Shown: positions 23,593 to 36,659 of the stretch, in pieces
Layout of the letters: the number at the start of each line of letters is the position of its first letter
Numbering within the stretch: position 1 is the stretch's first letter
Assembly (NCBI GenBank): GCA_015183035.1
Contig: JACZZP010000022.1
Coordinates: 1 to 64,000 of the forward strand
Origin: Meloidogyne chitwoodi
Taxonomy: Eukaryota > Nematoda > Chromadorea > Rhabditida > Meloidogynidae
Direction: 5' to 3'
Length of the DNA stretch: 64,000 bases
Notes under the pieces: generated by a model
Database searches by the model: none
The model's input: the letters and a program-made list of their open reading frames with translations, nothing else
What the model was told of the DNA's origin: nothing
Position numbers and translations under genes: made by a program

Positions 23593-24559
23593 TTTATTCT
23601 CACAAAAAATAATTGTTTTATTCCCAAAAATAACTTTATTCTGTGCCTTTGAATAGCTCAAAATTTTCTATTTTGGGTGTAATTTACAGGTTTTACCTGA
23701 TAAAACGCATAATATGTACATTTTGTGCAGCTTGTAACACTTACGACTATTCGGTCGCGTTTACATGGGCCGCGTCTAACCGGTCATTTTTCATAAAATC
23801 GTCTTGAAAAATGGTTAGAGTATTTTTAACTGCTGTTAGTTAGTGAAAGATACAAGTTAGTAAGAGATGGCAGAGAAATATACAAATTTTTTTTCAAGTT
23901 TGTTGACGTCATTAAATAAAATTCTCATTCTTTTCATGTTTTGTTTATTTCGCTCGTTGATGATTCATTTTTCATTTTCTTTATCGTTTGTCATATGTTT
24001 TTGATTTTATGATGATTATTATCTTTAATTTACATAATTATTGTTAGTTTATCTTTTGCTCTGATAATAGGCCTTACAGAAGAGATTATGAAGGAGAGAT
24101 AATAATCCCCTTGTTTGACGATTTAAATTGTTGATTTTTTTGGAGCAATTCTCCCACTATCTGCTCTTAAGATCTTTCACAATTCCTTCTTTTTAATGAG
24201 GTTAAATTGACCTATGGTTAATTCTTATTGCAAAATGTTGACCACAAACTTGAGAAGAGATGCTTTCTTGAAAGACATTGCAGCGAAATATATTGATTTT
24301 TAATGAGTCCTCTTTTATTACACTTTAACTTTAAAATCATATGTTTAAACTTTTACACTGTGCTGTAGGTACTAGATGTTATCTTTGTTTATTTAAATGG
24401 GATTTAAAGAAATTAGATAACCTTTTTGGATTTATTAAAATATAGTGTGGTTCAGTTGGTAGAGCGTTTGTTTAGCCCAGGGTAGTTGTGAGTTCGTCTC
24501 TTGGTGCGAAATATTTTTTGTTTTTTCACTGAATTTTATTATAGAGTTTTTAAGCAAAA
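23593..24559. other. Intergenic; contains a tRNA-like element
   Basis: About 950 bases between two p62-like genes. No protein gene seen. Its only recognisable item is the tRNA-like stretch at 24443-24510. Confidence 0.5.
24443..24510 (+). pseudogene. tRNA-like element (Lys-like D arm)
   Basis: GTTCAGTTGGTAGAGC resembles the D arm of tRNA-Lys; GAGTTCGTCTC is a damaged box B. No paired acceptor stem and no clear anticodon arm. Lies in the upstream region of the large p62-like gene, same strand. Confidence 0.5.
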
Positions 24560-27500
24560 ATGAAACAACAAAATAATAATATTGAGAATATTCTTCATAC
24601 AAACGTTGTTTGTGATGGATGCGATGAGGACATTCGTGGCCGTCGTTACAAATGTTTGATTTGTCCTGACTTTGACTTGTGCCAATCTTGCGAACAAGAA
24701 AACAAACACTTTGAACATGCTATGATGCGTTTGGTTACTCCGACTACATTGGTATTTTAAGTTGTTTTGTACTAATTATTTTCAAAATTTAGAAGCCCCA
24801 AACTTCGTCATTGCATCAAATTTTTGATAGCACGTCATTATTGGAGGCAGCTAAACAGATTGATGGACATTTTTTTGCTGATTTGTTTAATCTTCTTAAA
24901 GATTCATCAAAACCACCAACTACAGGTTTTTTTAATTTGACATGCTAATAAAAATTTCATTTCAGACCCTAAAATTGTTCGTCACGATTCTGCATCTAAC
25001 AAATCTAATGCTTGCAATGGTTTAACACCTTATGAAAAATTGGAGATTACTGCCGGTATCAAGCTTCTAACGTTGGAGCAACTTGATGGGTAATTTTATA
25101 ATGATTGAGGTGGAGATTCTAGTTTTTATTTTTCAGCATTTCTAAAATTCTCGAAACATGGAAAGAACCTGTTCAGGATCCTACTGACCTTAATTTGGAC
25201 CTTTTGAAACCAGTTGTTTTGCGTGAAATTCTTAATTATATTCGACGTTGTTTGCCTGAAAGCTTTCGTAAAAGCTCCGCTGGAAGAATTCATTCTTGTC
25301 GTCGTAATTACTCTCAACAGCCTGTTGGAGGTGGTCCTCATCATCATCACTACCATTCGTGTCTTCGGGGCCCTTACAGGTTTGATTTTATTTTTATGTC
25401 AAGCTCTTTCTTGAGATTTTTTATCTCTTTGTTAAATTTATGAAAAGTGACAAATTCATTTGATTTGAGTAACCAAATTCTATTTTTATATTTTACAGGC
25501 GTCCCGATAATAATGTTGTGGATAATCCCAATTTATCAACAAACACAACAACATCTGTTAGTAGTTCGAACACTTCAAAAGATAATTTACTACCAAACAA
25601 CAATTGTGTTAAGGTTGATGAAGCTTCTTTTATTCTTCGTGGTCAAAAAAAGATTATTGAGAGAATGACCAAGAAGTGTAATAAATTGCAGGCTGAGGTT
25701 TTAATTTTTTAACTTTTTTGATTTTTTATATTTAAAACTTCATTTTAGGAGCAGCGCGTTCGTGACCGTGCTTTTCGCGCTCTTCATCGTTCAAATTGCG
25801 TCAATCCAAATGTTAATGTTGTGAACCAGCAGAACGAAAATGTTGGAAATCAGAAGATCGGAGAAATTTTGAATAACACTCAAGAGTCATCTTTTGATCG
25901 TGTTGAATATTTGAAGCAGATTGGTCAGACTGTGCAAAATGCTCTTCTTTCATTTGGTATTTTTTTAAATTTTTGGTAAAATTTTCGGCTGTTTTTTTAA
26001 TTTATTTAATTTAGGAATTGATTGTGAGGCAACTGTGAAGGATGGTCAAGGCAATGTTCAAGCACATTTGGATTTTCCAACATATCAAACTGCTCCAGTT
26101 GATAATGTTCAAAATGTTTTGAATCCAGAAATGAAACCAACACCTATTGGTGTTGTTGAGGTTTTTTTAATTTTCTTTATTTTAAAGAAAAATTTATTTT
26201 CAGCGTCCTCAGCTTCTTTCAACATCTAATATAGTAAAAGTTGTGGACATAACGAAGATGGATGAATCTTCTGTTAAAAATTCTGATGAGGGTAAAGATG
26301 GGAAAAATGTTTTAAAGGTTTATTTTTTGCGTGAACTTTAACCAGAACATTATTTTGAAAACTGGCAATTTTTTTGTTATTTTAGCCCCTTGTTTTGCCA
26401 AAATTTACTCCAATTGCACAACATCCATCTACACAACATTTTGAAAATATGATGTTGATGAACAAATACATAATGTTAAGCACGCGTCAGGTTTTTTTTA
26501 ATTTTAAATCTTCTAATCATTTTTATTTTTAAGAATCCGCGTGAACCTTTGGCCAAAGTTCAGCAGAATTTTGTCAAGTATGCAGTTGAAAAAGGACCAA
26601 AGTTTGTTGATGATATGCGAAAAGCGCAAGAATATGTGAGGAGTTTTATTTAAAAAAAATTTTTTAATAATAATTTTTTCATTTTAAACAGTATGCTGAG
26701 ATGATGAATAAGCAAATAAAAGAAATGGTAAGTTTTTTTTGTACTTTTCCGTATAACTATCCACTTATACATTTTCTCTTTTATTTTTTTCCTTTTAAAT
26801 AGTTTGGTGATCGTTTTAATATGAACCATAATGATTTTTTGCTAAATTTGGACTTTCCTACTGTTCCAACTGACAATAATAATACAAATAAGGATCAATC
26901 TGGACAGCAACCAAACGAAAAGGTTTGTAAAACCACTTTGGATAAAATGTCTTGTTGTTACAGGTAGGGGAAAAAACTTCTATCACTGCTAGTTTGGCTA
27001 ATAACTTGAATAGTCTTAATCTGGTCTCTAGTTATCTTAAATCTTCCCAAAATCAATCTAATAATGATGTTGAAAAGAAGGAAAAGAAGAATGAAGAAAT
27101 TAAAAAAGACGAAAATCAAGTTGACAAAAAAAAAGAAAATGTTTCTAAAGATGATGAAGAGGCTAAATTAGAAGTAAAAAATGTTGACAATGAGAAGGAA
27201 AAGAAAGACGAGGTAAATAAAGATTGTGCAAAAGAAATTAATGGCCTTAATGCTTCTATCTATTCTACTTTATCTGATGATTCTGATGTAGAATATGAAG
27301 ATGTTCAAGCTGAAAAGACGACAACAAATGTTAATAATGATGAAACTAGTGAAAGAAAGGAAGCTGAACTTTTGGAATTGTCAACAGATTCTGAGGTTTT
27401 TTTTAAATATTTTTAAGAGATTTGAAAACAAAATTTTTAGCCTTCTTTACCACAAAGTCTTGGTCAATGTAATGGAAGTTTGAAGCGTCGTTTGGATGTT

Positions 27501-29455
27501 ATGAATAATAGTCTTCATACAGCTATTGCTATTGGTGATGAATATGATGGAGGAAAAGGTTTTGTTATATTTATTTAATTTAAGTTTATATATTGTGTAA
27601 AAGTTCGCTTTAGCAGTTAAAATGTTTAGGCGGGGTATAAGATCTTTTAAAAGGGAAAGTTAAACATAGCTCTGGTGGCTCAGTCGGTAAAGCATCAGAT
27701 TATGTGTGAGCCAATTTCCTAGCAATCATGAGATTGTCGCAGGTTCGATGCCTGTCCGTTGACTAAACTTATCTCTCTTTCTATATTTTGGTGTTTTTAT
27801 GAGAATAAATTCATTCAAAAAATTTTAGTTGATGATTGTAATGAATCAAATATTGCTGAATGTTTGTCTCGTTGTTGCTCTTTTTCTTCTATCCATTCCT
27901 CTTCTTGTGGTTCTGATTCTTCCAGTTGGATTGAAGTTGAACAGGCTTCTTTCAAGTCTATTTGTGATAAATATGAAAAACGACGACGTCTTGATGTTAA
28001 CGATGGCAATGAAAGTATATTATTTTATTTTTGAATATTTTATTAAATGTTAATAGATGCAGATGCTTCAACTTTTACTAATCAGCAATGTTGTATTGAT
28101 GGTTTGACTCTTACAAATGAAAATTTTTCAAAATTGATCCTTGACAATTTTTTGGATAATAAGAAGAATAGTGAAGAAAATGTCGAGAAAATGGAAGAAG
28201 AAAAGAAGGAAGAAGATGATGAAGATAAATCTAAAAAAGTTATTGTTGAAGAAGAAAAGGTTAAAGGAGCAGAAAAAGAGAATAATTTAAAGGAAAAGAA
28301 GAAGCAAATTTTTGAGGAAACTGTTTTGGATTTGAGCAAAAATGGAGAGAAGAATGACGTTGTAAAGCCTTTGATTGAAACTGAAAGTAAACAAAGTATG
28401 AATTTATTTAATTCTTGTTATTAAATTTTGGGAATTTTAGGGTTAATAGTTAAGTATTTGAAAAATTTTTTAATTTTCAAAAAAAAAATTTTTAGATGAG
28501 AAAAATGCAGTTATTGAAGATGGCAACAATGAGAATATTGAAATTCCTTGTTTTGAAAAATCTGAAAATGGACAACAACAAAAACAAAATAAATCAGACA
28601 TGGACATCAATACCACCAATTTGAATTCACCGCAATTAAATACTGCAAAAATTGTAGCAGACTTATTTAATGCTTTTGCTGGACTTGCATATCGTAATAA
28701 TCGTAATATTGGCGGAGAAGAAGAAGAAGAAATTGATCATTTGCGTCAATCAAGTTTATTTTTTTTATTTTTCTTAAATTATTTTTTAGCTTCGTCATCT
28801 TCTGTTTCTTCGCACATATTTCAAAAGTCACCTCCAATTATTCAGTCGCCACTTGTAGTGCCTTCAGCGCCTCCTGTTGCAGCTGAAAATGGCACTCAGA
28901 CTGAAGAACCGAAAAAGGTTTTATTTTTAAATTAAAAATAAAATTTGAAACAAAAAAAGGAAAAGCGTGCTAATATTTATCCTGATTTGGTTGCTCATGC
29001 TTTAGCACGCAATGGGGAAAACAACAATGGAGTTGTTGATGAAATTTGTACAGCTGGTGAACCTCATCCAATTACTGATAATACTTTGTTGATTGGAACA
29101 AAACATGACCGTCGTTGTTGTTGGACTCATTGGGGTATTTTTTAATTTTTTATAGCATTTTTTACATCATTTTTGTAGGAGGACGATGACCACAAAACTT
29201 TCTTTTTTGTTCTTTAATTAATTTAATTTTTTTTTAAAGAGGAACGTGTGCAACGTATTGCAGACCAACTAGTGGCTATGGGTTATGATAATTGCAATGG
29301 ATGGCTTTATCGGTAAATAATAATAAATTTTAACATTTTTTATTTAATTTTTTTAAAGTTTGGCAGAAGAAGCAAACTTTGAGGTTAATCGTGTTTTTGA
29401 ACTAATTGAGCAGGACCCACTTCATTTGGAACGCCAAATTTTGGCTGATTTGTAA
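24560..29455 (+). CDS. Large p62/SQSTM1-like adaptor: ZZ finger, LIR-type motif, UBA-like C-terminus
   Basis: About twenty exons. Exon 1 has a ZZ finger ([20 protein letters not shown], then [19 protein letters not shown]). A helical region with [14 protein letters not shown] and a His-rich patch ([12 protein letters not shown]) follows, then Lys/Glu-rich coiled-coil-like blocks (26,952-27,400 and 28,150-28,420). The exon at 27,829 has [12 protein letters not shown], a Trp-x-x-Val core after serines as in LC3-interacting motifs. The last exons read [34 protein letters not shown] and ELIEQDP, matching the p62 UBA (MGF...GWL...LL). There is no PB1 domain before the ZZ. A selective-autophagy role is inferred from ZZ, LIR and UBA. 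Confidence 0.75.
27669..27763 (+). pseudogene. tRNA-like element in p62-like gene intron
   Basis: GGTGGCTCAGTCGGTAAAGC resembles a tRNA-Lys D arm. The T arm GCAGG-TTCGATG-CCTGT pairs well. The middle is about 20 nt too long for a normal anticodon arm and may be a tRNA intron or an insertion. Same strand as the host gene; lies between the exon ending EYDGGK and the exon starting VDDCNES. Confidence 0.55.
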
Positions 29456-30245
29456 ATTTTTAAAAAAGTAGAAGTAAAAATGAAGATATTAGAAAATAAG
29501 AGGTTAAACTTAAAATTATTTTTTATTTTTAGTAAAAAAAGGATTCTTATTTTGAATTTGCTAATAACATATTAAAAAATAAAAGGTTTTTTTATAATTT
29601 TATTTCTGATTTTGTCTAAATTCAATGTTATATATTTTTAAAATTTTTTTTTATTATCATCTTTTATTTTTTCTTTGCCTTCCATATGTCTAATTTTTAA
29701 TTTTCCCCATTTTTAGTATGGGAAATTCCCCTTTTTTCTTTATCTTTGTTTTAAAAGATGGACATTTATTTTAAATTATTCCTTGAGGGAAAGCAGACCT
29801 TGAGAAGAAAGAAGGTAAAAAATGATTCTGATGAAAATGAACACAAACTTGGGGAAAAAAGAATATTTTTTGCTTCACTTTTACACAATATTTAATAAAT
29901 TTATTGATTTTAGTTGGTCACCTTTAAACACTCCTCCTCTTTTTTTTTTACATTTTTAGTTTTTTATTCTCTTTCCAATCATATGTTGTGTGTTAGATAT
30001 TTTTTTAGTTTGGGAGTCGACGCGAAACTTATAAAAAGGTCAACTTGAGAAACAATTTTTTTAGTTTTAATTAATCTTTCTTTAAATAATATCTTATGAT
30101 TTTAAGTTTAAAATCATGCGTCATCAATAGTGTAGTTGGTAAAGCTTTAGTTTTGGTTTAGTTGTAGTCGTGGGTTCGAGTCCTTTCATTTCCTAATTAT
30201 TTATTTTGTTAATTTTAAATTTGTTTTTAGAATTTTTTATAAAAA
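29456..30245. other. Intergenic; contains a tRNA-like element
   Basis: About 790 bases of AT-rich DNA between the two large p62-like genes. No protein gene seen. The last 130 bases hold a tRNA-like stretch. Confidence 0.5.
30121..30192 (+). pseudogene. tRNA-like element upstream of the third p62-like gene
   Basis: AGTGTAGTTGGTAAAGC looks like a D arm and GTGGGTTCGAGTCC is a good box B. The anticodon arm and acceptor stem do not form. It sits just before the start region of the next gene, in the same position relative to the ZZ start as the element at 24,443. Confidence 0.5.
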
Positions 30246-33200
30246 ATGCCTAGACGAAAAATGGAGAATAATTTTGAGAATATTCTTCATCCAAACATTG
30301 TTTGTGATGGATGTGATGAGGATATTCGTGGTCGTCGCTACAAATGCTTGATTTGTCCTGACTTTGACTTGTGTCAATCTTGTGAACAAGAAAACAAACA
30401 TTTCGAGCATGCTATGATGCGTTTGGTTACTCCGACTACATTGGTATTAAATTTATTCTTTTAGAACGATGTATGGATTATTCATAATTTTAGCAGCCTC
30501 AGAATTCGTCGTTTAAACCTTTGGGTAAATTGTTGGTTAACAATGCTGAAAAATTGGCTTCTGTTTTGACTGATAAGATTTATGCTAACTTTCAACCAAC
30601 ATTAACATCATCTCTCAATTCTAAGCCTAAGTCAGCACCAGCAGCTAGAAAAGGTTTGTACAAAAATACTTTAATTTCAAGTTGAATTTTCTAGATTCAA
30701 AAACTTGTGGATGTCGTCTTGATCCACGTAAAGAGCTGACACCTGAGGTAAAATTGGAGCTTAATGAAGGAATCAAACTTTTATCGCCAGCCGAACTTGA
30801 AGGGTTTGATATTTAATTTAAAAAATAAAAAATACTTTAAAATATTAGAAGAAATCTTTGATGAAGAAAATTGCTTAAGTCTTATTAAATTAATTTTTTT
30901 CAAGTATCACACAAATTATTGAAACTTGGACTTGTAAAGATGAAGTAGTCGTTCATAATCCTACCAACCTTAATTTTGACGTTATGGAGCCTCGTGTTTT
31001 GCGTAGAATTCGCATATATGTTCGTAAATGTTTGGCTCGTCAATGTAAAGAAAAGCATTACCAAGCTCTTCAAGAATATATAAGATTGGATCAATCTCTG
31101 AAAAACAATTCTTCTAAGTCTCAACATCGTCATCATTCTCAACATCCTGTTGGAATTATTTCTGCTTCTAAAGGTTATGCTCATCATCACCATCATCATT
31201 CCTGTCCTCGACGTCATCCTAGGTTTTAATTAGATTTTACTTTTATGAAAGGTCTCTACCAAAATTTTTGGTCAAATTAGTGAAATCTGATACTTTCACA
31301 TTATTTGAGCAAACGAATTCAATTTGATATTTTCACAGAGTTGTTGTGGACAAACCTTTGGATAATCTTTCAACAAATACAACAACATCTGTTAATAGTT
31401 CGAATGCTCCAAAAGCTTTTTCAGTATCAGCCAGTGATGTTTTTCAAAAAGACATTATGGAGATGATGAGCATTAAGCATAAATCTGAGGTTTTTAATTT
31501 TTTAACTTTTTTGATTTTTTATACTTAAAACTTTATTTTAGGAGCAGCGCATTCGTGGCGATGCTCTTCGTTCTATTCGTCGTTCAAATATTGCCAATCC
31601 TCTTGTTAATGTTGTGAAACAGCAAAACAAGAATGTTGAGACTCAGAAGATCGGAGAAGTTTTGAATAACACTCAAGAGTCATCTTTTGATCGTGTTGAA
31701 TATTTGAAACAGATTGGTGAAACTGTACAAAATGCTCTTCTTTCATTTGGTATTTTTTAAAAATTTTTTAAATTTTTGGAAAAATCTTCGGCTGTTTTTT
31801 TACTTTATTTAATTTAGGAATTGATTGTGAGGCAATTGTGAAGGATGGTCAAGGCAATGTTCAAGCACATTTGGTTTTTCCAACAAATCAAACTGTTCCA
31901 GTTGATAATGTTCCAAATGTTTTGAATCCAGAGGTGAATCTAACGCCTGTTGGTGTTATTGAGGTTTTTTTTTTAATTTTTGTAAAGGAATCACTGATTT
32001 AATTTATAAAAATTCCAAAAAATTAAGCGTCCAAATCTGCTTTCAAAATCATTTCTCAAAGAGCATAGTGTTACTAAGGAACCAACTATTGAATCAAAAA
32101 CACCAGAACAAGAATTTTTTGAAAAGTCTTTGGATGTAATTGAAAAAATGGAAATTGAAAATTATCAAGAAGAAAAAGTTGAGGAAGAAGAAACTAAAAA
32201 AGAGGAGGAAATAAAAGAAGTTGAAAATGTTGAGGAATGCCGTGATGTTATGGAACTTAGCACTAATACGGCAACTTCAATTGATGAAGAAAATTATGAA
32301 CATAGTTTGAAATTTTTTGTTTAAATTTATTAGGATGATTGCGGGGAAAATTTTTGTCAAAAATCTGGACATTTAGCAAACCTTTTCATAGGGAATTTTA
32401 ATTTTTTAATGTATTAGTTGATGGCGATGAGGCACCAAATGAGAAGGGAAAGGCTCCTGAAACATTGGAAATTTCAACAACCACGACTGTTCAGGAAGAC
32501 AATGTTCAACAAGTTTTGGATCAAGAAGAAGATCAACCATCTCCAATCAGTGTTATTGAGGTTATTTAAATTAAATTTTTAAAAATTTATAGACAATTTT
32601 AGCCTTCTTTACCACCAAGTCTTGGTCAAAGTAATGGAAGTTTGAAGCGTCGTTTAGATGTTATGAATGATAGTCTTCGTACAGCTATTGCTATTGGTGA
32701 TGAATATGATGGAGGAAAAGGTTTAATATTTGACCATTAAAAAAATTTTTTTTTAATTTAAAAGTTGATGACTGTAATGAATCCGAAATGGTTGAAAACT
32801 TGTCTCGTTGTTGTTCATTCTCTTCTATCCACTCTTCGTCTGCTAGTTCTATTGAGTCGTCCAGTTGGGTTGAAGTGGAACAGGCTTCTTTCAAGGAGAT
32901 GTGCGATAAATATGAAAAACAACAACGTTCTTATTATGATATTACTGGACAACTCGAAAGTATTTGAATTTTTTTGTTACCTAAATTCTAACAAATTTAC
33001 AAGTTTTATGTTAACAAGCGATTTTTAATGTTTTTCATTTCCTTTATAAATTAAAATAAATACTCTTATTATGTTGTCGCTGTGTCTAGTGGTTAACATT
33101 CTTGCCTAGTCACTATTCTAGCAGGTTCGAATCTTGTTGGTGTGAATAATTTTAACAGCTCAAATACTTTCTTCTACTTTTATAAAAAATATTTTTTAAC

Positions 33201-33304
33201 TAATTTTAGTTTCGACAACTCCAAATAATTCAAATTTGGTGACAGATCAATTTCATAGCTGTAACAATAGTATTGTCGATGTTGAATCTCCAAAGAAGAA
33301 GTAA
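30246..33304 (+). CDS. p62/SQSTM1-like paralog without UBA domain
   Basis: Exon 1 is an almost identical ZZ finger ([20 protein letters not shown]). The following exons parallel the gene at 24,560: MEPRVLRRIRIYVRKCLARQ, a His-rich patch (GYAHHHHHHSC), then the shared module [20 protein letters not shown] and [18 protein letters not shown]. An acidic stretch follows, then [20 protein letters not shown] and the LIR-type exon [18 protein letters not shown]. The final exon ends SIVDVESPKKK. The UBA exons of the paralog are missing. It therefore keeps ZZ and LIR but cannot bind ubiquitin through a UBA. The two genes probably arose by tandem duplication with loss of the 3' end. Confidence 0.72.
33075..33144 (+). 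pseudogene. tRNA-like element in intron of third p62-like gene
   Basis: GCTGTGTCTAGTGGTTA resembles the start of a tRNA-Glu or His type D arm; GCAGGTTCGAATC is a strong box B. Stems are otherwise imperfect. It lies in the last intron, on the coding strand. Confidence 0.5.
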
Positions 33305-34257
33305 ATGATGAGAAGGAGAACCTGTGGAGGTTTAATGCTTTATATAAATATACCTATATAAAAAGGTTTAATCTTGTTTTTTTAACTTTTGAAACTAAAC
33401 ATTTTTTATTTTATGAAATTAAATTAGGGTGTTGAATTTAATTAAATTTGCTAACGTTGATAAATTTTTAGTGAAAAATTGTCAAAAAATTATTTAAATT
33501 TTTCTTTACGTTTTTTGATTTTTGAATTCAACACCTTTAACAATTTTTACTTAAAATCAAGGAAATAAAATTTATTTGGATTATGAATAAACAAGCATCA
33601 TTTTATTATTTTTAAAATTATGTTTTTAAGCAAAAATATTTTTTAATGTTGTTTTTCTTGTGAAGTTTTGGTTCGACTTACAATAAGGCTTTAAAAATAA
33701 GCCAACTTTGGCAGGTTATTTAACTTATAAGAAAATAGTGTTATTATAGAAAAAAAGAAATATATGAGTTTATAGTAGAGAAAAAAAGTAAATTTATTTT
33801 GGATCCTATATCTCGGTAAACGAAATTGTTTGACATTTCGTCCATACTGCAAATAAATTACATTTCATCATGCGAGGCAACGATTTTCTGTTGTTGGGAC
33901 GAAATGTCTGTCAAATTTGTTTACCGAAATGTCGTGACACAATTTATTTTTAAAAATAGTGTTACCATAGAAAAAGAAATGAAAATAGTGTATACTAGAG
34001 AAGAAAAGTAAAAAAGTTTTTGATTTCATTTTTTGTCATTGTTTGGTTTTTATTTACTGAAACGTGTATTTATTTTTCCACATTTTTTTAATTTTAAATT
34101 GATTTAACACGTATAATATTTGTGTAATTTTTATTTTATAGTTTTAATCCTTTGCCACGATTTTTTTTTATTTTTTTTTTAGAATTGCTTTGTATTTATT
34201 TTATTTACACAATTTTAATATTTTTTTAGAATTTAAATTATTTAATTTATTAAAAAA
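33305..34257. other. Intergenic; contains a short hairpin
   Basis: No gene seen. A 31-bp inverted repeat occupies 33,812-33,842 and 33,898-33,928 (TCGGTAAACGAAATTG on the left, its complement on the right), with a spacer of about 55 bases. This may be a MITE remnant or a structured element. The rest is AT-rich. Confidence 0.6.
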
Positions 34258-35898
34258 ATGAAAGCTCTAATTCTTGTTGGTGGATATGGCACTCGTCTTC
34301 GACCTCTCACTTTAACACAACCCAAACCTTTGGTTGAATTTGCAAATAAACCTATGGTTTCTTTTAATTTAAAGTTAAAAGATATATTTAAAAGAGTGTT
34401 TAGGTTTCCCATCAAATTGAAGCACTTGCAGCTGCTGGTGTTGACACCGTTATTCTTGCAGTGACCGCTCGAATTGAAAATTTATTGAGCGCAGAAATGC
34501 AGAAGGAAGAACAACGTGTTGGTGTTAAGGTTTTCTTTTGTTTTTTATATGTTTATTTAATTTATTTGAAAGATTATCTTCTCTGTGGAAGAGGAACCAA
34601 TGGGAACTGCTGGTCCTTTAGCACTTGCGGCTAATTTATTAAAAGATGGAGATGAGCCATTTTTTGTATTAAATTCTGATGTTATTTGCTGTTTTCCTTT
34701 TAATGAAATGATGGAATTTCACAAAAAACATGGACAATGTGGAACTATTGCTGTCACTAAAGTATTTTTTTGTTTAATTTTATAAGAAAATAATTGAGTC
34801 AAAAATAAATTTATTTAAAAAATAAAATAGGTAGAAGAACCAAGCAAATATGGTGTTGTAGTTTTTGATGAGCAACAGACTGGACGTATTGATTCTTTTG
34901 TTGAAAAACCGCAGGAATATGTTGGGAATAAGGTTTAATTTATTTTTATAAATTTAAAATTTAATTTTTCGATTTTAGATTAATGCTGGTCTCTACGTTT
35001 TAAATCCTTCAGTACTTGACATTATTCCTTGTGCACCCTGTTCAATTGAAAAGGAAATTTTTCCAAAAATGGCAGATAATGGGGATCTTTATGCTTTTGT
35101 AATGAATGGATTTTGGATGGATGTTGGTCAACCTAAAGATTTTTTGGAAGGTTTAAATTTGAATTTTTTGTTGTGTTTTTGGTCAAATTTTATCTATTTT
35201 ATTTTTAATAAATTTGGAGCTAAAAATGACGAAATTTGATCCAATTAATCAAATTTTTATTTAAATAATTTATTTTTTAGGTGTTCGTCTATACTTAAAA
35301 CACATTGCTGGCACAGATATTGCAAAAATTCCAGAACATCTTCTACTAAACGGTACAGATGCTGAACATGGAAGACGTTTAACTGGACTTCATTTAATTG
35401 CTCCTGTTTTAATTGATCCTTCTGCACAAATTTCTTCAGGTTTTTTTAATAAAATAGAAAGAGTTTTTTGACTAATTTTTAAAATTAAAAGATTGTTGTA
35501 TTGGCCCAAATGTTTGTATTGGTGCAAGTGTAAAAATAGAAGAAGGTGTTCGCCTTGTTGATTCTTCAATTTTGCCTGACACAACAGTACATGCTCATAG
35601 CTTTATTTCTAATAGTATTGTAGGAAGAAAATCTGTTGTTGGTCGGTATAAAAATTTTTAATTTTTTAAAAGCAGAATTTTGGATTTTTTTTAATTTTTT
35701 AAAATTTATAGGCCGTTGGGTGCGCATTGAGAATACCAGCATTATTGGCGAAGATGTTGTTGTTAAGGATGAACTTTATTTGAACGGTTTATTTTTAATT
35801 TTTTGAAAAATTTAAATTTTTATTATTTTTAAGGTGCTTGTGTTCTTCCTCACAAATCAATTTCTGCAAGCGTTCCAAATCCAACGATTATTATGTAA
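34258..35898 (+). CDS. gmppb: GDP-mannose pyrophosphorylase B (mannose-1-phosphate guanylyltransferase beta)
   Basis: Makes GDP-mannose from mannose-1-phosphate and GTP, for N-glycans, GPI anchors and O-mannosylation. The nucleotidyltransferase signature is at the start: [33 protein letters not shown]. Then [16 protein letters not shown], the metal Asp in [42 protein letters not shown] and left-handed beta-helix repeats ([31 protein letters not shown]). It ends VPNPTIIM. Nine exons. Length and blocks fit the family. Confidence 0.96.
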
Positions 35899-36639
35899 GA
35901 AAAAGTGCAATTTTATGTGTTTTATGGGTTTTTTGATGTTTAAGGTTATTTTTAAGCTTACTGTGTTTTTGTATTTTAAAAATAAACTTACAAAAATAAA
36001 AATACAAAAATCAGAATTTTTAAATTGCAACGTCTTTTTTGTGTAATTTTATTTTCTGATTTATCCCTCTGTACTTTTTCTAATTTTTATTATTGTACAG
36101 ATTTACAACTTTATTTATGCTGTTTTCTACATTAATGTTCTTAAATTTTTCACTTAATAAAACTATTTATTAAATCAAAATTTTATTTTTTTGTAAAATT
36201 GAGAAGAATAAATTAATTTTGAATGATTTGTTTTTTAAATGGCATAAATTATTGATTTTTATGAGATTTAAAAAGGGATCAAAAAATGTCAAGAATTTGA
36301 CGTATCAAGATGTATAAGTTTTGTTTGATCAGTAACAAATATTATGAAATACAGTAAGAAAAAACATTTTTACATGGCGATGAAACGGATTTTAAGAATA
36401 AAAAAATATTAAATTCATAAAAAGTTGTTTCAGCGCTAACGGAAAAATTGCTTTTCTTACTGTATTTCATTTCCACCCAGAATTCATGGAAGTTAATTAG
36501 CTTTTATCTCGAATTCTATCGGGTAGATTTGGCTCATTCATAGCTAATTTTATTCAACTTTTCGAGCTCTTTCCAATAATAAATGTATAGGCTGGATCTA
36601 CATTTAGAAACAATATACAATTTACTATAATTCCCAGCG
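35899..36639. other. Intergenic with a MITE-like hairpin
   Basis: No gene. GAAATACAGTAAGAAAA at 36,346 faces its complement ending at 36,468, giving an inverted repeat of about 17 bp around 90 bases. It may be a small MITE. The remainder is AT-rich. Confidence 0.55.
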
Positions 36640-36659
36640 GTGAGTTTTATCTCACCGGT

